40,833 nt of DNA from Butyrivibrio sp. NC3005 (lineage in GTDB: Bacteria > Bacillota > Clostridia > Lachnospirales > Lachnospiraceae). The notes under the pieces are model-generated. The model ran no database searches, was not told the DNA's origin, and worked only from the letters and a program-made list of their open reading frames with translations. This document shows, piece after piece, positions 16,502 through 25,079 of this stretch (the first letter of the stretch is position 1; the number at the start of each line of letters is the position of its first letter). Made by a program: the position numbers and the translations under genes. Location: NCBI RefSeq assembly GCF_000424545.1, contig NZ_AUKC01000036.1:1-40833 (forward strand). The letters are read 5' to 3'.

Positions 16502-19309
16502 ATGACCATATGGATGGATTTGACTTTTTCTATGAAAACATGGAGAGGAAAAGGAATTGTAGGAATTGTAAGGGCAGAATTGGAATTGGCACAGAAATTA
16601 CATGGGATAGACAATGGTATTCGTTACTTTGTAGTTGAAAAAAAGGGCTTTCGTGAATTAAAAGGTGATGAAATAGATTGGATGTTCAAAGATGAGAGTG
16701 TATCTAATTCTTACATGGAAAGGTGGCCCATAAAACAAATAAAGGAACAGCCGACTAATGACGCCCATTATGGACTCAAAAGAGCATATAACTATTTGGG
16801 TAGATATACTCGAAGGGCTGAGAGAGTTGAAATATTTTTAAAAGTGTTGATAAAAAGGACACCAATGGTGTTTCGATGGTTCACAGCTTTGGTGTATGGG
16901 GTGATTGCTGGGCTACTTAAAATAATGGTTCCAATAGTTGATAAGATTAATAGTTTTAAGAAAAAGCGATTAACATGTGACGACAATATTAGGCAAACAG
17001 TTGATGTAATTCCGTTTAACGAAAATGATACCATTTTGTCTTGTGGATGGTATGACAACGGAGATATTGACAAAGAATATGCTTTTTCCGAGCTAAAGAA
17101 TAGGATACCAGATGTGAAATTAATATATCTTGTATATGATTTAGTTATGGTAAATCCAGATACGGCAGCACTTTATTCGGTAAAGTACGAGTTTGAAAAG
17201 TATTTACAGTGGATTTCTAATAATTGTGACTACGTTTGTTATGGGGGAAAGACAGCCAAAGAGGATTCTGAAAAATATTGGAAAGAACATGATTTAAGGA
17301 TTCCGCAAGGGAAGGCGGTGAAATTTGGTTCGGATTTCTTTGGTGATAAACCGACAAACTTTATTGAATATAAAAAAAGTAATCACATCGAGGACAATTT
17401 TATCCTTGCGGTTGGGTCAGTTGATGTAAAAAAGAATTATGACGTACTGTACAAGGCTTTTTGCATCATAGAAAAAAAATATAGTTTAGAAAACTGTCCA
17501 CAATTATTGATTATTGGTGGGAAAATCAATGGAAAGAATACAATAACTAACATAGAACTCACGCCTAAGATAAAAGATAAAATACGAATTCTACGTCCAA
17601 GTGATAATGAATTGGACTCTTTGTATGAAAACTGCTTGTTTACTGTGCTCCCCACATGGTATGAAGGATGGTCGTTAACGCTTCCGGAAGCGTTAGGACA
17701 TGGCAAATTATGTTTGGCATCAGATGTTAAACCATTAAAAGAAATTGGAATGGATCTGATTGAATATGCAGATCCTGCAGACCCGTATGAATGGGCAGAC
17801 CGTATATATGAATTGGCTAATAATAAGGAAACTCTTAGAGAATATGAAGCAGACATAAAGAAACGATGGAAAAAGATCACTTGGATGGATTCTGCGAACA
17901 TGGTATATCACGCAATAGAGGAGTGCAATAGTTTGGCACAGGAAAGGAAAGGCGCAAATATATGTTTTGATATGACGCTTGCTTATAATAACTCTACCTT
18001 GGGGGCTCCTGTTAGTGGAATATTAAGAACGGAATTGACACTGCTTAGATATTTGTGTCGTATATATCCATCCATGAGATTATTTGCTTTTACAAATGAT
18101 GGTCCTACTTTTATAAGCCGTGCGGTAGTAGAAAATATACTGGGAAATGGAATAATTGATGAAGAGTTCAAGAAGCTAGGTTGGTACTTGGATCATTATG
18201 GATACTTAAATAATGAAAAAACGATCAAAGAGCAAAGTGATGAAGATTTCTTTTGGTTGCTTTGCAGCGTTGTCCCTAAAAAACTAAAGAAAGTGCTTAT
18301 TAAAAGAAAAGAAAACTTTGAACGAGAAAGAAGAAATAAAACGAAAGTTATAGAGCTTCCGTTTAAGGATGGAGATATTTTTCTTTCTGTTGGGATAGGA
18401 TTTGGAAATCTCAATTACGATGTTTATGATGCATTAAAAAAGCAAAATAGGAAAAGCAATTTTAAATATATTCAATTATTATATGACTTTACGCCAGTAT
18501 TGTTTCCACAGTTTCATCATAAATCTACCAGAGACTCATATGGAGAGCTTTTACGTAATACGTATAGCACAGCAGATTTTATGCTATATGGAGGAAAGAA
18601 TGCTGAGAAGGATGGTCACAAATATGAAGTTGACAATAATTTGCGGCATATAAAATCTGCACCGGTATATTTTGGTGGTGACAAGGTAGGGGAAGACCCA
18701 AATGAAAAATGGGAAGTTGATCAGGAGGAAGCAGAAAAGACAATCCTTAAAGAGCTGAGAATACGTGGAAAGTTTGTGCTTGTTGTGGGCACGATAGAAC
18801 CTCGTAAGAATCATGAAAGCCTTTATTTGGCATATCTACACTTGTTGAAATCACATGAAGAATTGCCACAAATGGTCTTTGCAGGATTCCATGGATGGAA
18901 TATGGATGAATTTGTGGAAAGAGTTCAAAGAGATGAGAGGGTGCGAAATAAGATTGTTATTATTACGCCTTCAGACAAAGAACTGGATGTCCTGTATAGG
19001 AATTGTATGTTTACAGTTCTAGCCAGTTTGTATGAAGGATGGAGTCTCACTCTTCCGGAGAGCCTCAGTAGAGGCAAATTTTGCTTATGCTGCGACACGC
19101 CGCCATTAAAAGAGATAGCAGGTGACTTAGCAGATTATGTAGAAGGATTTGACATAAAAACATGGGCAGAAAAAATATATTTCTACTATTCCAATAAAGA
19201 AGCTCTGAGTGTAAAAGAAAAGGCTATTAAGGACAAGTGGCATGTTATTACATGGAAAGAATGTGCCATGCAGGTTGCAGCTATACTCGAGGAACAGATG
19301 GAGGCATAG
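16502..19309 (+). CDS. Tandem double GT4 glycosyltransferase
   Basis: A 935-residue protein made of two complete GT-B/GT4 units. Unit 1 has its donor domain at about residues 298-470 (ILAVGSVDVKKNYDVL, LPTWYEGWSLTLPEALGHGK). Unit 2 starts near 480 (NICFDMTLAYNNST) and has its donor domain at about 755-930 (FVLVVGTIEPRKNHESL, LASLYEGWSLTLPESLSRGK). Both keep the EX7E-type signature, so both may be active. Both units also share the pattern VPVSGILRTEL / IVGIVRAELELA near their starts, so the protein is an internal duplication. Double-headed enzymes of this kind build two-linkage repeats in rhamnose or mannose polymers. That role here is inferred from the neighbouring GDP-deoxysugar genes. Confidence 0.82.
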   Translation: MTIWMDLTFSMKTWRGKGIVGIVRAELELAQKLHGIDNGIRYFVVEKKGFRELKGDEIDWMFKDESVSNSYMERWPIKQIKEQPTNDAHYGLKRAYNYLGRYTRRAERVEIFLKVLIKRTPMVFRWFTALVYGVIAGLLKIMVPIVDKINSFKKKRLTCDDNIRQTVDVIPFNENDTILSCGWYDNGDIDKEYAFSELKNRIPDVKLIYLVYDLVMVNPDTAALYSVKYEFEKYLQWISNNCDYVCYGGKTAKEDSEKYWKEHDLRIPQGKAVKFGSDFFGDKPTNFIEYKKSNHIEDNFILAVGSVDVKKNYDVLYKAFCIIEKKYSLENCPQLLIIGGKINGKNTITNIELTPKIKDKIRILRPSDNELDSLYENCLFTVLPTWYEGWSLTLPEALGHGKLCLASDVKPLKEIGMDLIEYADPADPYEWADRIYELANNKETLREYEADIKKRWKKITWMDSANMVYHAIEECNSLAQERKGANICFDMTLAYNNSTLGAPVSGILRTELTLLRYLCRIYPSMRLFAFTNDGPTFISRAVVENILGNGIIDEEFKKLGWYLDHYGYLNNEKTIKEQSDEDFFWLLCSVVPKKLKKVLIKRKENFERERRNKTKVIELPFKDGDIFLSVGIGFGNLNYDVYDALKKQNRKSNFKYIQLLYDFTPVLFPQFHHKSTRDSYGELLRNTYSTADFMLYGGKNAEKDGHKYEVDNNLRHIKSAPVYFGGDKVGEDPNEKWEVDQEEAEKTILKELRIRGKFVLVVGTIEPRKNHESLYLAYLHLLKSHEELPQMVFAGFHGWNMDEFVERVQRDERVRNKIVIITPSDKELDVLYRNCMFTVLASLYEGWSLTLPESLSRGKFCLCCDTPPLKEIAGDLADYVEGFDIKTWAEKIYFYYSNKEALSVKEKAIKDKWHVITWKECAMQVAAILEEQMEA

Positions 19310-19345
19310 ATTTTTAAATAAAATATTTCGAATGAGAGGCGGATT

Positions 19346-20257
19346 ATGAAAAAAAAAATAATGATAACTGGAGGCAATGGTTTTATAGGGACTAATGTAT
19401 GTAAGTATTGTTACAAAGATGGTGTTGATTTTCTTTCTATTGGCAAATCGGGTCAGTCGCCGATTGTATTTGGACATGGAATTGCCATAGATATTCTTGA
19501 TAAAGGAAAACTTGTAGAGGTGATGAAAGAATATAGACCTGATGTAGTTATCCATTTGGCTGGTATAGCTACGCCTGTATATTCTGATTTTTCACAATTA
19601 TATCAAGTGAATGTCTTAGGAACAGAGTACCTGTTGGAGGCAATGACTGAAGCGGAATTGCCTTCTTCTACGCGCTTTATCATGACAAGTTCAGCAGGAA
19701 TTTACGGAAATCAAAAGCCTAAGTTCTTATCTGAGGAACTACAGCCAGATCCTGTTAATCATTATTCATTCAGTAAGATGATAGCTGAAAAGATAACATC
19801 TCATAAAATGAATGAATTCGAAATTTGCATAGTAAGGCCATTTACTGTTGTTGGCCCAGGGCAAGTGAACCGTTTTTTTGTTGCTAAGTTAGTAGAGCAT
19901 TTTGCAAATCATGCTAAAGAAATACAGGTTGGAAATCTTAAAGCGGTTAGAGATTATATTTCTGTTGAGTTTTGCGCAAGAGTAATATATGAATTGGCTA
20001 TAACACAAGAATTTCCTAAGGGAATCATGAATATTTGCTCTTCAAGTGAATATTCATGTGAAGATGTAATTCATGTGCTAGAAGATATCACAGGTGAACA
20101 TCCTGAGATAAAATCCACTGCTGATAATATTAGAGCTAATGAAATATGGCGATTGGTTGGAGACAGCTCGAAACTAGCAACATTTATAAATGGAAAATTT
20201 GAATGTGAGTCTTTCGAAAGTGTATTACAAAGAATGCTAGCATGCGTAAAGGTTTAA
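19346..20257 (+). CDS. NAD-dependent sugar epimerase/reductase (second Rmd-like SDR)
   Basis: A 303-residue extended SDR. The cofactor loop GGNGFIG is at residues 9-15, TSSAGIYG is at 114-121 and the catalytic YSFSK at 140-144. VRPFTVVGPGQVNRFFVAKL and GNLKAVRDYISVEFCARVI match the Rmd/GDP-deoxysugar reductase pattern. It is clearly diverged from the copy at 15516. The two genes may make different 6-deoxysugars from the same 4-keto intermediate, for example rhamnose and talose, or act in succession; the sequence does not tell. A GAGGCGG ribosome site lies just before the ATG. Confidence 0.78.
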   Translation: MKKKIMITGGNGFIGTNVCKYCYKDGVDFLSIGKSGQSPIVFGHGIAIDILDKGKLVEVMKEYRPDVVIHLAGIATPVYSDFSQLYQVNVLGTEYLLEAMTEAELPSSTRFIMTSSAGIYGNQKPKFLSEELQPDPVNHYSFSKMIAEKITSHKMNEFEICIVRPFTVVGPGQVNRFFVAKLVEHFANHAKEIQVGNLKAVRDYISVEFCARVIYELAITQEFPKGIMNICSSSEYSCEDVIHVLEDITGEHPEIKSTADNIRANEIWRLVGDSSKLATFINGKFECESFESVLQRMLACVKV

Positions 20258-20317
20258 ATGAGCTATATTTTAATACGAATGATTCTTTTGGACTAGTTCG
20301 TTTAGAGGTGAGGGCTT

Positions 20318-21440
20318 GTGGTTGATAATCCTAAAAAGAGAATAATTGGTCTGAATGTTGTAAGAGTAATAGCTGCAATAGGAACTTTTTTGTATCATAC
20401 ATATCATAACTTTGACTGCAGATATGGAAGACTCGATTATGTTATAAGTCAAAGTACTTTTTATATGACCACCTTTTTTGTTCTGAGTGGATTTGTTATT
20501 TACTATACTTATTATGATAAGCCATTCTTTTCTGATTCCAAATATATATTTATATATATAAAAAAGAGATTTATGGCCGTGTTCCCAGAATACTTTCTAA
20601 TCTATACAGTTCTTTACTACATTTTTAGAAATAATTCAAGTTTAAAGTATGATATTGTGGCATTCCCATTTCAGCTTACACTAACATATGGTTTCGAGTT
20701 CTATGGACATATAATTAATTGGGGAGCGTGGTTTTTTAGCTTGATTTTCATGTGCTATTTTATTGCTCCATATTTTATTAATATGATCAATTCAATGGAT
20801 AATAAACTTATATTATTATCAGCATTCATGTGCATGTTATTTGTGTCGTGCGGACCATATTTACAAGTGATGATATATGCAAATTTCTTTATGAGATTTT
20901 ATGAATTTTATATAGGAATGGTGTTGGCTTGGCTATATTTATCTAAAAAAGAGTCATTTACAAGACACTTAAATGAAGCATGGAAAATGCTAACAGTAAT
21001 AGTTTTGTACATAGTAGCTTTTGTTGCTATTTATTTTATGCAAATAATAATTGAGCAAAAAGGGCTTAATCACACATTCCTTTCTCCATTAAACATTATT
21101 ATGGTTAGCGGAATTGTTTATATGGCTGCTAAGTGTGAAGGAAAGCTTGCTGAAGCAATTAATAACAATTATGTGATAAGCGTTTTGTCAAAATATAGCT
21201 TGGAAATATATGGGGGTACGTTCTTTTCTTCATATATATATGCGACCTGGTTTGTTGGTAAATATTCTGGAGCTGGATTAGTGGCTTTGGCTTTTTTTTT
21301 TAAATGCGATATGTACCGTGTGTTTGGGAGTGTATAGAAACTGGGTTAATACGCTTATATCAAGGAACATTCGCTTATATTTTATCATCGCAGGAATAGC
21401 TTTTTTGATTTTTGCGATACCTAAGTGTTTTCATTTTTAA
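20318..21440 (+). pseudogene. Acyltransferase-3 membrane protein, frameshifted at a poly-T tract
   Basis: A multi-spanning acyltransferase-3 (OafA-type) protein. The start is the GTG at 20318 behind AGAGGTGAGGG. The opening GLNVVRVIAAIGTFLYHTYHN carries the family's R-x-x-A...H motif, so the catalytic histidine is present. The first frame runs to 21337. At a run of ten T (21292-21301) the last segment is thrown out of frame. Removing one T joins it to VYRNWVNTLISRNIRLYFIIAGIAFLIF and a stop at 21440, giving about 373 residues and a natural last membrane helix. It is either a slipped, possibly phase-variable gene or a sequencing error. The role would be O-acylation of the glycan. Confidence 0.7.
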
Positions 21441-21451
21441 TGATAGGAAAT

Positions 21452-21710
21452 TTATGTTGTAATCTATTTATCTATACATCTTGCCGGAGGAGTAGTTTGC
21501 TCTGTAGAGAATAATGTTTTTAGTAATATACTTTTGGAAATTGCTGATAAGATGAGAGCTGACTTTGTTCTAGAGACTGGACTAAGAGCAGCTGGTTATA
21601 GGTGTTTGGACAGAAATGTGGTAGACGAAGTTATCAGATTAGCGGATAGAATAAGTTATGATAACGCTACTAGGATAGAACTATCATTTCCTAAAAAAGA
21701 TGATTTGGCA
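21452..21710 (+). repeat. 259-bp second copy of part of the acyl-AMP ligase gene
   Basis: This segment matches 28444-28702, in the ligase gene at 28253, with no gaps and five mismatches, all transitions. It encodes ligase residues 65-150 in frame but has neither the start nor the adenylation core. Four of the five changes are silent, so the copy diverged while still coding. It marks a recombination or deletion joint. Confidence 0.9.
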
Positions 21711-21712
21711 CT

Positions 21713-22075
21713 GCAAGGGAAACTGAGGCCGTAACTTTATTTGTGATTACCTTTGTTCTATCGGTTATTTCTGGGATCCCTGATTACCTTACAAGATCTT
21801 CTGTATGGATAATTCCTTCGTGTTACCTACTACATTGCTTTTGGATAATAAACAAAGGATTGGTTACTGATTTATTAACGGGAAGTAGGCTTTACTTTCT
21901 GGGAGATATTTCATTTAAAGCATTTATGCTACATTATCCAGTTTTATATACTGTATCAATGCTGATTCCGACACATAAAGGAAGTAGACCACTTAATGTA
22001 GCGCTCATGGGTTATTGTTTCTTGATCACATGTGTACTAAGCAAATTGTGTAACCCTCATTCCAGAGATAATTAA
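21713..22075 (+). pseudogene. C-terminal fragment of another acyltransferase-3 protein
   Basis: Directly after the duplicated ligase segment, an open frame of about 120 codons encodes membrane helices ending a typical acyltransferase-3 protein, with LYFLGDISFKAFMLHYPVLYTVSML, the LG-x-IS-x-x-x-x-x-x-H-x-P pattern of the family. The N-terminal two-thirds are absent and there is no proper start. It does not continue the gene at 20318, which already has its own last helices after frame repair, so it stems from a second gene. Confidence 0.65.
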
Positions 22076-22424
22076 AGCATTGGTTTAGTAAAAAGAAATA
22101 TATAAGGTTCGGGATAATGAGAGATAGCATTTATCCCCAAATATAAATTTGTCTAGGGTCAAAGAGTAATATCGAGCTTTTATGTATGTATTCATTTTGT
22201 TTTACTCTATCTATTTTTCTTCTAGAAAATTATAATACAGAGTTCTGGTTTAAGGATTCCGATATTGAGTCCTAGTTAGCTATATTTGTGTGTAAAAAAT
22301 AACAATAGCGGAAACTGTTTTGTTGACTTTAATTTTGCCATTAATTGCTAAAAAAGGAACAATGATCTTCATAGTTGCTGTACCAAAGACGTTAGTTACA
22401 ATATAAAGGAAGGAATCACACAGC
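22076..22424. other. Intergenic scar with a possible membrane-protein tail
   Basis: No gene start is seen in about 350 bases. From 22296 to 22406 an open stretch of 36 codons encodes a hydrophobic tail (ETVLLTLILPLIAKKGTMIF in part) ending in TAA, possibly the end of a lost flippase or other membrane gene. The rest is AT-rich and featureless. The ribosome site AAAGGAAGG for the next gene lies at its right end. Confidence 0.3.
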
Positions 22425-24011
22425 ATGACAAAAAAATTAAGAATAACTGTATTTCTTTTGCTTGGGACAATGTTATTTGGAATATTTACAAATGTTTTGT
22501 CCAAAAAGTGGAATTATATTGATTCCGTAGACAATATAGGTATGAGCTTAAGAAAGTATGAAAACTTTTATGGAAATATCGATGTTTTTTTTGTGGGTGC
22601 AAGTAATTTACAGTATGCTATTTCACCTATGTATCTATACGAGCATAACGGTATTGTTTCTTATAATTTGTCTAGCGGTGGAATGTCAATAGAATGTACC
22701 AAGTTTTTAGTTGCTGATATTTTTAGCAAGGGATATATGCCTAAAGTAATTGTAATAGATCCCAATATTCTTTTTGATGAAGTTAAGAGTGAAAGCAGCT
22801 TTAGAAGAATAATGGATAATCTACCATTAAACAGGGAGAAGTTAAAATATATAAACAATTATTTGGAAGCCACCAGAAATAGAGATTTAAGCAGTGATAG
22901 AATTCGAGAGATACTCGCGTGGGTAAGTCCATTGTATAGATATCACGAACGTTGGAATGAACTAGAGGCTGCAGATTTTTATTCTTCAAAAGACGATGAT
23001 TATTTTATGTATGGTTATTATAGCTATGCAAATATTGCCTCGTCTAATAATGATCGAGCTACAGTGGAGTATATTGATGATATGTTAGCTACGCTTGGGG
23101 AAAGTAAGTCATATTCATCCCTCATTATAAAAAATAACGCAGAAATTATTGAGGATTTGAATGATATTTGTATAAAAAACGATTGTAAGTTATTACTGTT
23201 GAAGACACCTATGCAAATTACGGCTCTCGAACACCCTTCATCATGGAGCAAACTAAGACATGAGGCAGCAAGAAATTTTGCAAAACAATATAATATAACG
23301 TTTATTGATCTTAATTACGACGTTGATATTGGAATAGACTGGGCCCACGATACCTGTGACCATGGGATTCATATGAATTTAAATGGAGCTCAAAAGGTAA
23401 CAGAATATATCGGAGATTACTTGTCGAAAAATTATGAAATGCTAAACTATCCAAATCCTGACTACGACAAGCATAAGGAGTTATACGACAAATACATGGC
23501 GGCAAGTCATATTGCCACAGCATATGAATTAAAAGATTATTTGGAGTATATAAAAAAGTCAAATTTGAATATTGTCGTAATTATGTCCGTTGCAAATGGA
23601 ATGAGAAATGGTTTATCCGATAAGGATATGGAGACCTTAGCAGAATTTGGTTTGAAATCAGATTTTAAAAATATGGGAGACAGTAGTTCTTTTATAGCAA
23701 TCTCTGATGGTAATAAAGTATTATACGAGCAAATATCAGATAGTAGCCAGACAAAATACATGACTATAGAAGATGATAGTTATTATATAGAAAGTTCCGG
23801 ATATCTGGACGGTAACAGAAGCTCAATAGTGATTAATCAAAACGATTTATCACTAAATCAAAGAGGCATTAATTTTGTTATTTATGAAAAGGATTCAGGT
23901 ATGGTAATAGATAAAGCATACTGTGATACGTATGTAAATGAACATGATGTTGTTCATGAGTCAGCATGGGAAATATTTGAATATCAGCAATACCTTCTTG
24001 GTAGGAAATAA
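22425..24011 (+). CDS. DltD-like SGNH protein with a FAM3/ILEI-like C-terminal domain
   Basis: A 528-residue protein. Residues 7-24 form an N-terminal membrane anchor, so the body lies outside the cell. Residues 50-340 resemble the DltD/AlgJ-type SGNH fold: the nucleophile is probably S60 in FFVGASNLQYAISP, and D312/H316 sit in CDHGIHMNLNGAQK. Residues 365-510 resemble the ILEI/FAM3 domain (PF15711), with IVVIMSVANGM...LSDKDMETLAEFGL and then SSGYLDGNRSSIVIN...RGINFVIYEKDSGMVID. The halves come in swapped order, as in a circular permutation. With the MBOAT, carrier and ligase genes downstream it probably completes transfer of an acyl group to a surface glycan. The ILEI assignment is by eye. 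Confidence 0.7.
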   Translation: MTKKLRITVFLLLGTMLFGIFTNVLSKKWNYIDSVDNIGMSLRKYENFYGNIDVFFVGASNLQYAISPMYLYEHNGIVSYNLSSGGMSIECTKFLVADIFSKGYMPKVIVIDPNILFDEVKSESSFRRIMDNLPLNREKLKYINNYLEATRNRDLSSDRIREILAWVSPLYRYHERWNELEAADFYSSKDDDYFMYGYYSYANIASSNNDRATVEYIDDMLATLGESKSYSSLIIKNNAEIIEDLNDICIKNDCKLLLLKTPMQITALEHPSSWSKLRHEAARNFAKQYNITFIDLNYDVDIGIDWAHDTCDHGIHMNLNGAQKVTEYIGDYLSKNYEMLNYPNPDYDKHKELYDKYMAASHIATAYELKDYLEYIKKSNLNIVVIMSVANGMRNGLSDKDMETLAEFGLKSDFKNMGDSSSFIAISDGNKVLYEQISDSSQTKYMTIEDDSYYIESSGYLDGNRSSIVINQNDLSLNQRGINFVIYEKDSGMVIDKAYCDTYVNEHDVVHESAWEIFEYQQYLLGRK

Positions 24012-24137
24012 TCTTTAACTAAGTGTTTAGTACTCAATGAAGGTATCTTTTATAGATATAACAATTGATAAAATGATGTCATTAGTTCAATCCTGGCAGA
24101 AATGATAGGTGATTATGTAATGAAGTAAGTTGTATAT

Positions 24138-25007
24138 ATGGATGGTCACCCCAGCAAACATCCTGGAGAGGCAGGAAGGAAACTGCCATTGAAACCATGT
24201 TTAGCGTTTACGGAATCGGAAGCGGAACGTCTTTTTATATCCGCTGGAAGAGTTGAGAGCTTTGTGAATAATGTATACAGAGTTCAGTCTTTTAATGATG
24301 CATATATGGAATTTAAAGCACTGGAAAAGGAAATGGCAGAAACAAAAGCAGCTATAACTATCCGAGGACAGCATAAGGTTGAGCGCATGGTACGTTCTTA
24401 TTTCTTGGAGACAGATGTGTTTTTTAGTCATTGGAGAAAGACGTTTGGGCATATAAAGAAACAAAGGGATATAGATATATACAAAGATATGGAGAAGAAA
24501 TACGATACAAATCAGTGTTACAATTTACTCCATATCATGAGAGATTATATCATGCATGCGGGTGATATAGTACATGGTACTCATGTCGGAAACAACGACA
24601 TTCTTCTGTGGGCAGAGGCTGATGTCCTAAAAAACGACCTTAGAAAAGGCAACGATAATAGGAAGCTTCTTGAAAATCTCACAGACAAAAGGATCAATCT
24701 GCTTGAATTAGCTGATGATGCATATCCATTAGTTATGGAGATACACGAGTTATTTATGCGGGAATTAGCGAAGAATGCGGATTATAATCTCAAAGAAGAA
24801 TGTGGTTATCTATTGTCTCTGAAGAGCAAGACAGTTCCGATTTCTGCAGATTATTGGTATGCATTTAGCTATACCGGACCTGAAAATGTTAATGTTGGAA
24901 TAACTAATGCCGTTAGAGTGTCAGGTTATGGCTTTGATTACTATAGACTAGATTTGCAGGCATATGCAGAATTGAAAGCATGGCTTGATAGTATAGAAAC
25001 TGCATAG
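24138..25007 (+). CDS. Uncharacterised HEPN-like protein
   Basis: A 289-residue soluble, mostly helical protein that I do not recognise with certainty. A central stretch, HIMRDYIMHAGDIVHG, contains R-x4-H (RDYIMH), the signature of HEPN nuclease-like domains, within long helices (about residues 60-200). The rest ends in a mixed region (VPISADYWYAFSYTGPENVN). The ribosome site is weak, and an in-frame stop lies about four codons upstream, so ATG at 24138 is the first possible start. It sits between the SGNH and MBOAT genes of the acylation module, where no such protein is expected. It may be an unrelated insertion or a toxin-like passenger. No antitoxin partner is seen beside it. Confidence 0.5.
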   Translation: MDGHPSKHPGEAGRKLPLKPCLAFTESEAERLFISAGRVESFVNNVYRVQSFNDAYMEFKALEKEMAETKAAITIRGQHKVERMVRSYFLETDVFFSHWRKTFGHIKKQRDIDIYKDMEKKYDTNQCYNLLHIMRDYIMHAGDIVHGTHVGNNDILLWAEADVLKNDLRKGNDNRKLLENLTDKRINLLELADDAYPLVMEIHELFMRELAKNADYNLKEECGYLLSLKSKTVPISADYWYAFSYTGPENVNVGITNAVRVSGYGFDYYRLDLQAYAELKAWLDSIETA

Positions 25008-25079
25008 ATAACGTTGCAAGGATGATTCTTTTGTATCTTGTTGCTGGAATCCGTGAATAAAAACTGGGGGATGTTGATC

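Noticed and set aside
21534..21734. A separate small gene inside the mosaic scar
   Set aside because: It is the duplicated internal part of the acyl-AMP ligase gene, with no start signal and a short non-homologous tail.
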